The notes beneath the pieces were generated by a model, which saw nothing but the letters and a program-made list of their open reading frames with translations, searched no databases and was not told the origin of the DNA. A stretch of DNA of 64,000 bases from Halieaceae bacterium. Lineage in GTDB: Bacteria; Pseudomonadota; Gammaproteobacteria; Pseudomonadales; Halieaceae. Location of the stretch: assembly GCA_028280635.1 (NCBI GenBank), contig JANQLM010000014.1:1-64000 (forward strand), in the 5' to 3' direction. The position numbers and the translations under genes were made by a program. The stretch's first letter is position 1. Each line of letters begins with the position of its first letter. This document shows, piece after piece, positions 1-8,844 of this stretch.

Positions 1-293
1 AGCGCCTGCTGCGCCATTGTGAAACCCTCGGTTCCCGCAAGGGATATCACCCCATGGTGGGCAGCTTCCGCACACCTCGCTATCTTCTCGACCTCGCCAT
101 TGATGGTGGCAGCCGCAGGTTCCAGGCGGGCATATTGCCCGACCGGCTGGAGACTCTGCTGCAGGCGGATCGCCTCGACGGCATTCTGGGCATCGATCTG
201 CTGGAGCATTTCGGCGTCTGCCTGCGCCTCACCCGCAGAATGATCACCCTCGGACCCCGCAGTTTCGGAATACAGGTGGCGGCTGGCGCCTGA
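1..293 (+). CDS. Retropepsin-like/aspartyl protease-like protein, C-terminal part only (truncated by window edge)
   Basis: Peptide (ORF 54..293) '...RRFQAGILPDRLETLLQADRLDGILGIDLLEHFGVCLRLTRRMITLG' resembles the C-terminus of the next ORF ('RRFRFGEVPEELRAMLKSANVAGMIGTELLRHFGMSLSLRDRIMRLE'). The start lies outside the window. Confidence 0.55.
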   Translation, partial: RLLRHCETLGSRKGYHPMVGSFRTPRYLLDLAIDGGSRRFQAGILPDRLETLLQADRLDGILGIDLLEHFGVCLRLTRRMITLGPRSFGIQVAAGA

Positions 294-318
294 AGCCAAG
301 TTCTAGGCGGGTAAAACC

Positions 319-1053
319 ATGTTGGAAAGTCGTGCCTTCCACGACTATAGCCACATGGCTAATTACCTATTCCAACTGCACCACGGCCACATCATCGTCA
401 ACCTTGAGGGCCGCCCCTGCCTGCTGGATTCCGGCGCCCCGTTTAGCGTTGGCTATGACGCGTTGTACGTGGATGGCAAGTACTTCCCGGTGGAAGACGC
501 CTATATGGGAGTGACGCCGAGTTATCTGGCGGAACATATCGGTGTGCCCATCGAGGGGATGATCGGCGCCGATGTGCTGCGCGAGTTCAATGTCTCGGTG
601 TATACCGCCGAGCGCATGGTTCAGTTCCACCAGCTGCCGCCAGCGGGAGACATTGTGCTGCCGGTGCAGGAGTCCGGTGAGTTACCGGTGATCAACGTCA
701 AGGTGAACGGTCGGGTGCGACGCATGTTCTTCGATACCGGTGCCCCCATCTGCTATCTGCTGCCGGATGCCCTGCGGGGTACCGTGCCGGAAGGTCGCCA
801 CGAGGATTTCTATCCACTGCTGGGGAACTTCCTCACCCCGGTGTACAGCCTGGCGGTGGAACTCGGGGGGCACAGCCGAAGGTTCCGCTTCGGCGAAGTG
901 CCGGAGGAATTGCGCGCCATGCTCAAGTCCGCAAACGTGGCGGGCATGATCGGCACCGAACTGCTGCGCCATTTCGGCATGAGCCTGTCGCTGCGGGATC
1001 GCATCATGCGCCTGGAATCCCCGCACAGCCTGGTGGGCCTCGCCACCGGCTAA
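319..1053 (+). CDS. Retropepsin-like aspartyl protease family protein with two repeated lobes
   Basis: Two D-[ST]-G-A motifs (CLLDSGAPFS, MFFDTGAPIC), each followed by a GMIGxxxLRxF segment. Confidence 0.6.
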   Translation: MLESRAFHDYSHMANYLFQLHHGHIIVNLEGRPCLLDSGAPFSVGYDALYVDGKYFPVEDAYMGVTPSYLAEHIGVPIEGMIGADVLREFNVSVYTAERMVQFHQLPPAGDIVLPVQESGELPVINVKVNGRVRRMFFDTGAPICYLLPDALRGTVPEGRHEDFYPLLGNFLTPVYSLAVELGGHSRRFRFGEVPEELRAMLKSANVAGMIGTELLRHFGMSLSLRDRIMRLESPHSLVGLATG

Positions 1054-1197
1054 GCGGGTTTCTTGCCGCCCCGCGGCTGCCTGCTGTTTCACCGTGCTGG
1101 CCAGCCACCCACTGCCGCAGCGTTTTTCGACGCGCACGTCCGGCCATCCTCTGGTTTAATGGGCGAGCGGATAAGCCACAAAAAGTGCTTTTGCTTC

Positions 1198-1977
1198 ATG
1201 AGTGTTTCCGACGCGCGACCGAGAGACTGGGGCTGCTTGTTTGCCGCTTTGGCATTGCTGGTGTTGGCCTGGCAGGGGGGCGTTGACCGCTTGGCGGGGG
1301 ATTACGTCAGTGCCTCCCTGGTAGATGCCGGCATCATCTACGGCACCGCTCGCGGCATCAATGCGCTGGTCTCGGCCCTGCAGGGAACCGAGCTGGATAT
1401 GTGGCTGGTCACCTTTTCTATTGGCGAATTGCTGGACCCCATCAACGACGTGATCGAGCGGTTTTCCGCGGTGATGACCCTGGCGGTGACCAGCCTGGTG
1501 ATCCAGCAACTGCTGCTTGTGATCGTGTCCGACACCACCTTCTCTGTGGTACTCACCGCACTGGCGGTGGCGACCCTGCTGGCCTGGTTCGTGGCCCGTG
1601 GCGGCGGCTTCCCGGCGCTGATGAAAACGTTCCTGGTAGTGGCGTTTGTCCGCTTTGCCCTGGCACTGGTGATACTCGCCAACCTGTGGGTGGACAGGGT
1701 GTTCCTGCCGGACTCCAGTGGGCCGGAACACCAGATCATGCAGTCGTTCTACGGTGACCTGGAAGAAGTGGACCGCACCGTTCGCGGGGAGGGGGAGCGC
1801 AAGCGCAGTGAACTGGCGGGGCAGTTCGACGACCTGCAGGCGCGTTTTGCCGAGTTCGTCGACGGTACCCTCAGCTTGCTGGGGGCAGTGTTGCTGAAGA
1901 GCGTGATTATCCCGCTGTTGTTCCTGCTGGCCGTCTGGCGGCTGGCCGGCCTGGTGTTGCGGTTACCCGACCGCTAG
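1198..1977 (+). CDS. Hypothetical multi-spanning membrane protein
   Basis: ORF 1063..1977; internal ATG at 1198 (MSVSDARPRDWG) is the likelier start. Several hydrophobic segments. Confidence 0.6.
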   Translation: MSVSDARPRDWGCLFAALALLVLAWQGGVDRLAGDYVSASLVDAGIIYGTARGINALVSALQGTELDMWLVTFSIGELLDPINDVIERFSAVMTLAVTSLVIQQLLLVIVSDTTFSVVLTALAVATLLAWFVARGGGFPALMKTFLVVAFVRFALALVILANLWVDRVFLPDSSGPEHQIMQSFYGDLEEVDRTVRGEGERKRSELAGQFDDLQARFAEFVDGTLSLLGAVLLKSVIIPLLFLLAVWRLAGLVLRLPDR

Positions 1978-1978
1978 C

Positions 1979-2314
1979 TCAGTCCTGACGCTGCCGGTCG
2001 AGTATGTCGATCAGTCGCCGCTCGGTCCGGAACACCGCGAAGGCCAGCCCCACCATCAACACGAACGCGCCCAGGCAGGCGAGCATCAGGATGGGCAGCA
2101 GTACCGCCATCACGTAGAGGGTGGTTTCCTCCAGGCCGCCTGATTTGAGCGCTTCCACTGTTGCCCAGGGGTTTATCATCAGCGGGACAAAGAACCACAG
2201 CCAGATCGCAAAACCCAACAGGCCCGCCAGCATGCCACCGCCCACATAGGGCCACAGCGTGATCAGGCGCCGACGCCGGTCGACAAAAGCCTGGTCAGTC
2301 GGGTTCAGGTACAT
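1979..2314 (-). CDS. Hypothetical membrane protein (two TM segments)
   Basis: 111 aa ORF, hydrophobic segments. Confidence 0.55.
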   Translation of the reverse strand: MYLNPTDQAFVDRRRRLITLWPYVGGGMLAGLLGFAIWLWFFVPLMINPWATVEALKSGGLEETTLYVMAVLLPILMLACLGAFVLMVGLAFAVFRTERRLIDILDRQRQD

Positions 2315-2326
2315 GAGCGTCTCCGG

Positions 2327-2848
2327 TCAGGGGGCGATGCCGTGATCCACGTAGATCAATTCGTCGATGGGGAAGTCCAGTGCCGCAGCCTGGGCCACCA
2401 ACGCCTCCAGCACGGCGGACTGCAGGCTCGGTTCTCGCGCCAGGATCCACAGGTAGCCGCGATTGGGCCCCACTACCATGGCCCAGCGATAGTCCGGGTC
2501 CAGGGCGATCACGTTGTAGCCACCGTAGAAGGGGCCGAAGAAGGATACCTTGAGCTGGGAGTAGTCTCCCTCCTGCAGCGGGTAGGCCTTGCCCTGGGCC
2601 TGGCTCCACTCGGCATCGTCGACGCTATAGCCGCGGTTCAGCACACTGATACCGCCGTCTTCGCGCGTGCCGTAGGTGGCCGTAACGTCGCTCAGCCCGC
2701 GCTCGAAGGAATGGTCGAGCCGGGCGATTTCGTACCAGGTACCCAGGTAGCGCTCCGGGTCGACCGCCTCTACCGATTCGACCCCCTCTGGCAGTCCTGT
2801 GCAGGCCGTGAGGATTGTGGCGAGTATCGCCGGCAAGAGCTTCCGCAT
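2327..2848 (-). CDS. blc: Outer-membrane lipocalin (Blc family)
   Basis: Lipobox LTAC; lipocalin signature 'DPERYLGTWYEIARLDHSFERGL'; 'NRGY' and 'GPFYGGYNVIALDPDYRWAMV' segments. Confidence 0.9.
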   Translation of the reverse strand: MRKLLPAILATILTACTGLPEGVESVEAVDPERYLGTWYEIARLDHSFERGLSDVTATYGTREDGGISVLNRGYSVDDAEWSQAQGKAYPLQEGDYSQLKVSFFGPFYGGYNVIALDPDYRWAMVVGPNRGYLWILAREPSLQSAVLEALVAQAAALDFPIDELIYVDHGIAP

Positions 2849-2860
2849 GGCTTTTATCCG

Positions 2861-3244
2861 CTATTGGGAAACGTCGGAGTATAGCGGAGAAGCGGGCTCG
2901 GCCAGCCAGGCCAGGGCGGCCTCCTCGTCGCGGAAAATGGCTTCCTCGGTGTCGGCGTGGTTGCGGTAGTGCCGGTGGAGGCGGGCGGTTTCATAGGCAA
3001 TCAGGTGGTCGGCCACGACAGCCACACGGTCCGGTGGGTGCGGATAACCCTTGGCGTTCTCGGCAAGCTGCTGTAGCTCGGCAACAGTGAACATCAGGCG
3101 TTCGCCATTCAGGCAGTACAGGCGCCGCCGCCCGGGGTAGCCAATGCTCACCGTCTGCTGAATTTCCAGCACCATGTCCACGGTGGGAGTGGTGTGGAAA
3201 TCGATACGTATGACATCTCTGTGCACAGAGATCGTGTATTCCAC
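2861..3244 (-). CDS. Hypothetical protein
   Basis: 127 aa ORF with codon use like its neighbours; family not recognised. Confidence 0.5.
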   Translation of the reverse strand: MEYTISVHRDVIRIDFHTTPTVDMVLEIQQTVSIGYPGRRRLYCLNGERLMFTVAELQQLAENAKGYPHPPDRVAVVADHLIAYETARLHRHYRNHADTEEAIFRDEEAALAWLAEPASPLYSDVSQ

Positions 3245-3383
3245 CGTATTGCCTCCAGAACCGAACCGGTGTCATCTATTTTTAGTGTAGCCCCGCCCGC
3301 CGGGTGGGCAAGCGGGCGGTTTTCGTTTCCGCATCATACCCGCGGTGATATGCTACGCGCCCTTTTTTTCCCGGCCCGCCATC

Positions 3384-4763
3384 ATGAATGCAACGCAGCC
3401 CGCAACACCGCGCAATACCACGCGGGAGCTGCTGCACATTGCCATCCCCATGGTGGTGTCGCAGGGCTCATTCGCGGTGATGGTGTTCTGTGATCGGCTG
3501 TTCCTGTCGTTTCTGGGGCCTGAATACATGGCTGCCGCCATGGCCGGCGGCGTCGCAGGTTTCTTCACCATTTCCCTGTTGACCGGCACCCTGTCCTACG
3601 CCAACGCACTGTCTGCCCAGTATTATGGGCGCGGCGACATGCACAAGTGCCCGCGGGTAGTGGCCCAGGGATGGCTGGTGTCATTGGTGTCGCTGCCGCT
3701 GCTGTTGTCAGCGGCGGTGGGCGTATACGTCATGTTCGGAATGGCGGGGCATGAGCCCAGGCAGTTGGAGCTGGAGCGTAACTACTACCAGATCCTCATG
3801 GTCGGCGCGCTGTTCCAGTGCCTGAAAACTGTGATGGGTTCCTATTTCGCGGGTATCAGCCAGACGCGGGTAGTGATGATTGCGGACGTGTTGGCGGTGC
3901 TGCTGAACATTGGCCTGTCCTATGTGCTGATCTTCGGCAAGCTGGGCCTGCCGGCCATGGGTATTGCCGGCGCCGCCTGGGGCACGGTGATCTCCACGGG
4001 CTTTGCGGTGTGTGTATTCCTGCTGTTCTACCTGCATCCGGTGCACCGGGCGCGCTTCAGCGTGATGGAATCCTTCCGGTTTGATGCCGGCATCATGCGC
4101 CGTTACCTGCGGCTGGGAGTGCCGTCGGGCTTCGAGATGTTCATGAACGTGGCGACCTTCCACCTGTTCCTGATGATGTTCCAGTCCTACGGCATTGCCG
4201 CGGGCGCCGCTGCATCCATCGTGTTCAACTGGGACATGATGTCCTTCGTGCCAATGATCGGCCTGCACATCGCCGTTATCAGCCTGATCGGCCGTTACGT
4301 CGGGGCGGGGGACCTGAGTCGCGCCAATGCGGTGATCGCGGCGGCCATCCGGATTGCCTACGCCTACGGTGCAGTGCTGGCGATCGCGTTCACAGTATTC
4401 CGGGCGGAAATGATCATGCTGTTTGCCCAGTCCGGTGCTGACTTCACCGAGATCGTCACCTTGGGCAGCTTCATGATGGTGGGGCTCAGTGTCTATGTGC
4501 TCGCCGATGCCACCATCCTGGTTGCTGGTGGCGCCCTGCGTGGGGCTGGTGACACCCGCTGGCTGATGACCACGTCGATAGTGTTGCACTGGCTGATGGT
4601 TGTGGCTCAGTACTTCATTATCATCGTCTACGACGCCGGCCCGCGCCTGTCCTGGGTGGCCTTCGTGATCATGATTATTTCCCTGGCCGCCTGCTACCTC
4701 TGGCGCCTGCTCGGCGGCGTATGGCGCCAGCCGGAGCGGCTGGCGCGGGTGATGCAGGAGTAG
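3384..4763 (+). CDS. MATE family efflux transporter
   Basis: About 12 hydrophobic segments; MATE-like 'HIAIPMVVSQGSFAVMVFCDRLFLSFLG', 'GALRGAGDTRW'. Confidence 0.85.
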   Translation: MNATQPATPRNTTRELLHIAIPMVVSQGSFAVMVFCDRLFLSFLGPEYMAAAMAGGVAGFFTISLLTGTLSYANALSAQYYGRGDMHKCPRVVAQGWLVSLVSLPLLLSAAVGVYVMFGMAGHEPRQLELERNYYQILMVGALFQCLKTVMGSYFAGISQTRVVMIADVLAVLLNIGLSYVLIFGKLGLPAMGIAGAAWGTVISTGFAVCVFLLFYLHPVHRARFSVMESFRFDAGIMRRYLRLGVPSGFEMFMNVATFHLFLMMFQSYGIAAGAAASIVFNWDMMSFVPMIGLHIAVISLIGRYVGAGDLSRANAVIAAAIRIAYAYGAVLAIAFTVFRAEMIMLFAQSGADFTEIVTLGSFMMVGLSVYVLADATILVAGGALRGAGDTRWLMTTSIVLHWLMVVAQYFIIIVYDAGPRLSWVAFVIMIISLAACYLWRLLGGVWRQPERLARVMQE

Positions 4764-5182
4764 TTTCCCCGGCTAGTGAGGCCTCCCACCGCTACCCATT
4801 GCCACATCCCGGTGTCTTACTTTAACCGGTGGCCGGAATTGCGCCAGGTAATCTGCGACGCTCACCGGTGGAGGGGTAATGGGCGGAGGCATGGGAAGTA
4901 TGCCCCCTGCAGTCGTCCTCGCCTCCTGTTCAGTGAGTTCCCTGGGCTTGTTGCCCGAGCACGTGAATATGTCCATTGGCCATGACCTCGTTCGTCCTTG
5001 AATAGAGTGTGTCCGTGAATTCCGGCAGCGCGCATCCGGAGCCGGCCGGTGTTTACAAGCCTAGCGTAAGCGCCTGTCGCCGGGTGCGACCTTTACTACC
5101 GGAGCGCGCATTCTTTGACGGCCTCAGAGCCCTTGTCTGGTTACTGCATCCTCTTTAACATGCTCTCGCTGGCGCGGACGGC

Positions 5183-5920
5183 GTGCCGACATCCTCCCAA
5201 TCTGAAACAGGAACTCCCTTGTCCCCCAGGCGTCTGGCTCGCCGCTTGCACAAATGGCTCGCAATTGTGGTCGGTGCACAGATGGTGCTATGGGCGATCT
5301 CCGGCGTGTACATGGTGTCGGTTGATCTCGACATCATTCATGGCGATATGCTGGTCAGGAAAGTTCATCCTGTGGTGAATGAGACGCTGGACGAGGTGCT
5401 CCCTCCCGCCGAGGTGCTTGCCGACCAGGGGATGGTGACCGGCTTCGAGCTGGTGTCGCGCCTGGGTACGCCGGTCTACCTGATCACCGGCCCAGGCGGG
5501 AAGCGGCGCGCGCTGGATGCCCTCACGGGCGCACCGCTGCCTGGCCTGGACGCCGAGGCGGCGGCAAGGGCCGCGCAGCGACACTACCGTGGCAACAACG
5601 CCGTATCGAAGACCACCCTCCTGACCCGCAATCCGCCGTCTGAAATTGGCTCCCTCGCACTGCCTGTATGGCAGGTGAACTTCGACGATGCCTGGGGCAG
5701 CAGCTTCTATATCGACCCGGTGAGCGGCGCTTTCCTGAAGCGCCGCCACACCCTGTGGCGGGTGTTCGATTTCCTGTGGATGCTGCATATCATGGACTAT
5801 GAGGCGCGCACGAATATCAACAACCTGCTGCTGCGCCTGTTTGCATCTCTGGCGCTGCTCATGGCCCTGAGTGGCACCTGGCTGCTGTACTACCGCTTTG
5901 TGCGCCGGGGGGCGGCGTGA
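5183..5920 (+). CDS. PepSY domain-containing membrane protein
   Basis: GTG start; 'RLHKWLAIVVGAQMVLWAISGVYM' and C-terminal TM 'LWMLHIMDYEARTNINN'. Confidence 0.75.
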   Translation: MPTSSQSETGTPLSPRRLARRLHKWLAIVVGAQMVLWAISGVYMVSVDLDIIHGDMLVRKVHPVVNETLDEVLPPAEVLADQGMVTGFELVSRLGTPVYLITGPGGKRRALDALTGAPLPGLDAEAAARAAQRHYRGNNAVSKTTLLTRNPPSEIGSLALPVWQVNFDDAWGSSFYIDPVSGAFLKRRHTLWRVFDFLWMLHIMDYEARTNINNLLLRLFASLALLMALSGTWLLYYRFVRRGAA

Positions 5921-6579
5921 AGGCACTGCGCACGCTGCACCGCTGGGTCGGCATACTGGTGTTCATCCAGGTACTGCTGTGGATCGGCAGTGGGCTGGTG
6001 ATCAGCTTGCTGGATGCGGACCTGGCGCGCGGCAAGGCCACTCGCGCGGACCTGCCCGTGGCGCCTTTGGTCACCGAGGCGCTGCTACCCGTCTCAGCGC
6101 TGCCCAGGCCCTTTGCCGGCATCGAGAGCATTCGCCTGCAGATGCTGGCGGATACCCTGGTGTATCGTGTCGCCGGACGTGACAGCAGTCGGCTTTACGA
6201 CGCTTTCAGCGGTGAGCCCGTTGTTGTCGACGAAGCCCTGGCGCTGGCCATTGCGCGCCAGAGCTACAGGCCCTTATCCGGCGGCGAGGGGGTGCCCGCC
6301 AACACCGCGTACTTCGAAGAAACGGTATGGCGGGTAGCTTTCGCCGACCGGGTGGCGACCAACGTATTTATTGGTGCCGAAGATGGCCACGTGCTCGGCC
6401 ACCGCAACAACCGCACCGAGCTGGTGGAGTTCCTGCTGATGCTGCATTTCATGGACTATACCGGTGGCCACGATTTCAACCACCCGTTGATTGTTATCGC
6501 CGCCGCGCTGGCCCTGTGGCTGACCCTGAGTGGGGTACTGCTGTTGGTCACCAGCCTGCGACGGGTAGGCCTGGGGTAG
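5917..6579 (+). CDS. PepSY domain-containing membrane protein (paralogue of preceding gene)
   Basis: Overlaps the upstream ORF by 4 nt; same layout ('TLHRWVGILVFIQVLLWIGSGLV', 'LLMLHFMDYTGGHDFNHP'). Confidence 0.75.
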   Translation: MKALRTLHRWVGILVFIQVLLWIGSGLVISLLDADLARGKATRADLPVAPLVTEALLPVSALPRPFAGIESIRLQMLADTLVYRVAGRDSSRLYDAFSGEPVVVDEALALAIARQSYRPLSGGEGVPANTAYFEETVWRVAFADRVATNVFIGAEDGHVLGHRNNRTELVEFLLMLHFMDYTGGHDFNHPLIVIAAALALWLTLSGVLLLVTSLRRVGLG

Positions 6580-6649
6580 CAGGGATGTATACTCAGGCTC
6601 CCGCAATCCCTGCAGGCCCATTGCCTGCGCCAACCCATAGGAGAAAGCA

Positions 6650-7024
6650 ATGTTCAGTCACGTGATGGTCGGCGCCAACGACATCGAGGAATCCCGCAAA
6701 TTTTATAATGCCCTGCTGGGCAGCCTTGGCTACCCGGAAGGGGTAATGGACGAGAAGGGTCGCGTGTTCTGGTTTACCGACACCGGCATCTTCGCCATTT
6801 CCAAGCCGATCGACGGCCAGCCCGCCAGCTGTGGCAATGGCAGCACCGTGGGTTTTTCGGTCAACGGCCCGGAACAGGCCGATGCCTGGCACGCCGCCGG
6901 CCTCGCCAATGGCGGCACTACCTGCGAAGACCCGCCCGGTGTGCGCGAAGGTGCCATGACCCTGTACCTGGCCTACCTGCGCGACCCCTCCGGTAACAAG
7001 CTCTGCGCCCTGCACCGCATGTAA
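6650..7024 (+). CDS. VOC family (glyoxalase-like) protein
   Basis: 'MFSHVMVGANDIEESRKFYNALLGSLGY' and C-terminal 'YLRDPSGNKLCALH'. Confidence 0.85.
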   Translation: MFSHVMVGANDIEESRKFYNALLGSLGYPEGVMDEKGRVFWFTDTGIFAISKPIDGQPASCGNGSTVGFSVNGPEQADAWHAAGLANGGTTCEDPPGVREGAMTLYLAYLRDPSGNKLCALHRM

Positions 7025-7033
7025 GGGTTTTGT

Positions 7034-7058
7034 GGGCCGGGCGAACCTTGCCCGGCCC
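7034..7058. other. GC-rich hairpin between VOC gene and downstream small ORF
   Basis: Perfect 9-bp inverted repeat GGGCCGGGC-gaacctt-GCCCGGCCC; no T-tract. Confidence 0.7.
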
Positions 7059-7066
7059 TACCAGCG

Positions 7067-7252
7067 ATGGCGGACGTTCTTCCATTTAAGAAAAAGACCC
7101 TCAAGGAAAAGCACAGGGGCAACACCCTGTGCCGCAACGGCCACCACAAATGGCAGGTCGACACCGAGAAGCGCTTCGACGTGAAACAGGGCAGACTGGT
7201 CACCAGCTACAGGTGCATACGCTGCGGCAAGACCCGCAATGAGGCGCGCTGA
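7067..7252 (+). CDS. Small basic protein with Cys/His pattern
   Basis: 61 aa: 'TLCRNGHHKWQ...YRCIRCGKTRN'; ATG start. Confidence 0.55.
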   Translation: MADVLPFKKKTLKEKHRGNTLCRNGHHKWQVDTEKRFDVKQGRLVTSYRCIRCGKTRNEAR

Positions 7253-7316
7253 GCACTCGCGGAACTCTCGCACAACGCTCGAATAGCTCTCTCATAACAA
7301 CAAGGAGATAACAATA

Positions 7317-7739
7317 ATGAACTTCCTCAACGACTATTCCACGGCCTTTGCAGGCCTGGCGGTGATTCTCGCCACCATGCTCGTACAGCAGCTGATTGCC
7401 AGTGGCAAGAAGGCCCGGGCACCGGGCGCCATCCCCGGCAAGATGGATGACGGGCTCGGCCACGAGTCGGTGGTGTTCCGCACCCAGCGCACCTGGATGA
7501 ACTCGCTGGAAAACCTGCCGGCGATGCTGGGGACCGTTTTCCTGGCGGTCATGGTGGGCGCCAACGATACCTGGACCGGTATCCTGGTCTGGGTCTATGC
7601 GATCTCTCGCATCATTCACATGGTGCTGTACTACGCGATTTCCACGGACGTGAACCCCAGCCCCCGTAGCTGGTTTTTCCTGCTGGGGCTGGTGGCCAAC
7701 CTGGTGTTGCTGGGTTTCTGCGTTGCTGCGTTGCTGTAG
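7317..7739 (+). CDS. MAPEG family membrane protein
   Basis: 'RTQRTWMNSLENLPAMLGTVFLAVM...YAISRIIHMVLYY' is MAPEG-like; good RBS (aaggag). Confidence 0.8.
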   Translation: MNFLNDYSTAFAGLAVILATMLVQQLIASGKKARAPGAIPGKMDDGLGHESVVFRTQRTWMNSLENLPAMLGTVFLAVMVGANDTWTGILVWVYAISRIIHMVLYYAISTDVNPSPRSWFFLLGLVANLVLLGFCVAALL

Positions 7740-7757
7740 CCGCGGCGGAGAACAAGC

Positions 7758-7870
7758 TTGTTTGGCCGGGTGGAGGATATCGGCGCTGCCGTGGTGTTCA
7801 GGGCGTCTCCGGCGGCTGGACTACGGGCCAGTGCCTGTACGTGGACGGCGGTCTCCTGGCGACCGCGACG
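7758..7870 (+). pseudogene. Frameshifted remnant of an SDR C-terminus
   Basis: 'GRVEDIGAAVVF' in one frame continues as 'VSGGWTTGQCLYVDGGLLAT' in another; together this is a typical SDR C-terminal motif. Confidence 0.65.
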
Positions 7871-8569
7871 CTACCAGTTTTCGCCGAAAGGCCGAATCAC
7901 CGAGTCGAACGTCCAGGCGGAGCGCGGCTGGTGCGCCAGGCGATAACACTCCTCGGCAATATCCGCTGGCTGGCAGAAGAACTCATCGGGTTTGTCGGCG
8001 TACCACTCTCGGGTCCAGGGCACATCGATCACCGCATCGATGGCCACGTAGCCACAGTGCACGCCCTTCGGGCCCAGGGCGCGGGCGGCGGATTCCAGCA
8101 GGATACGCTGGGCTGCCTTGGTCGGCGCAAAGGCTGAGAAGGCGGACTTGCCGCGATAGGCGGCGGTGTTGCCGGTGGCGAGAATTGCCCCTTCACCGGC
8201 CTCCACCATGGCCGGGCCGCAGGTCTGGACAAGCTGCAGCAACGCCATGGTGTTGATCCGGAAATTGCGTTCCAGCACCCGCGGCTCCAGTTCCATGATG
8301 TCCACCATGCCGCCCCCCACGGCGTTGTGCAGCACCACCTTTGCCGCACCCAGTTGGGCTTCAATGGCGGCCAGCGCCGCACCGAAGGCATCGCTGTCGG
8401 CCACATTGCAGGGCCACGGGCTGGTGTCCGGCACTTCGGTGGCAAGTGCTGACAGGCGTTTTTCATCGCGGGCGATCATGGCCACGCGGTAGTCCCCGGC
8501 GAATCGCCGCACCAGCGCGCTGCCGGTGCCGGGCCCGACCCCGGTGATGATGCAAACGGGCTTTTCCAT
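7871..8569 (-). CDS. Short-chain dehydrogenase/reductase
   Basis: N-terminal 'VCIITGVGPGTGSALVRRFAGDYRVAMIAR' Rossmann motif. Confidence 0.85.
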   Translation of the reverse strand: MEKPVCIITGVGPGTGSALVRRFAGDYRVAMIARDEKRLSALATEVPDTSPWPCNVADSDAFGAALAAIEAQLGAAKVVLHNAVGGGMVDIMELEPRVLERNFRINTMALLQLVQTCGPAMVEAGEGAILATGNTAAYRGKSAFSAFAPTKAAQRILLESAARALGPKGVHCGYVAIDAVIDVPWTREWYADKPDEFFCQPADIAEECYRLAHQPRSAWTFDSVIRPFGENW

Positions 8570-8579
8570 AGTGGCCTCT

Positions 8580-8810
8580 TCAGTCCTGGTTCATGTGCAC
8601 CGTGGCATGACCTTCCAGTAAGCGGCGGCCATCGCTGTGCTCCAGCCACACCTCGCAGTGTGCGAGTTCATCCTCCAGGCTGTTCACCGTACCGCGCGCG
8701 ACCACTGGGTCGCCATCCAGCACCACCTGCGGGAAGGTCATGGTAATGCGCTTGAGGCAGCCCGGCCCTTGCCAGGCGTGCAGCCTGGTCTGACATGGTT
8801 TCACCTTCAT
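8580..8810 (-). CDS. MaoC-like hot-dog fragment (C-terminal half only) or small protein
   Basis: 'GPGCLKRITMTFPQVVLDGDPVVARGTVNSL...LEGHATV' resembles the C-terminal half of MaoC-like dehydratases; the N-terminal half is absent. Confidence 0.45.
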   Translation of the reverse strand: MKVKPCQTRLHAWQGPGCLKRITMTFPQVVLDGDPVVARGTVNSLEDELAHCEVWLEHSDGRRLLEGHATVHMNQD

Positions 8811-8844
8811 TTTTCTGCTTGTGGCGGGCTTGAAAGAGAGTAGC

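Noticed and set aside
4773-4985. Small ORFs on both strands in the gap between MATE and PepSY genes
   Set aside because: Overlap each other, low-complexity Pro-rich peptide, no family recognised.
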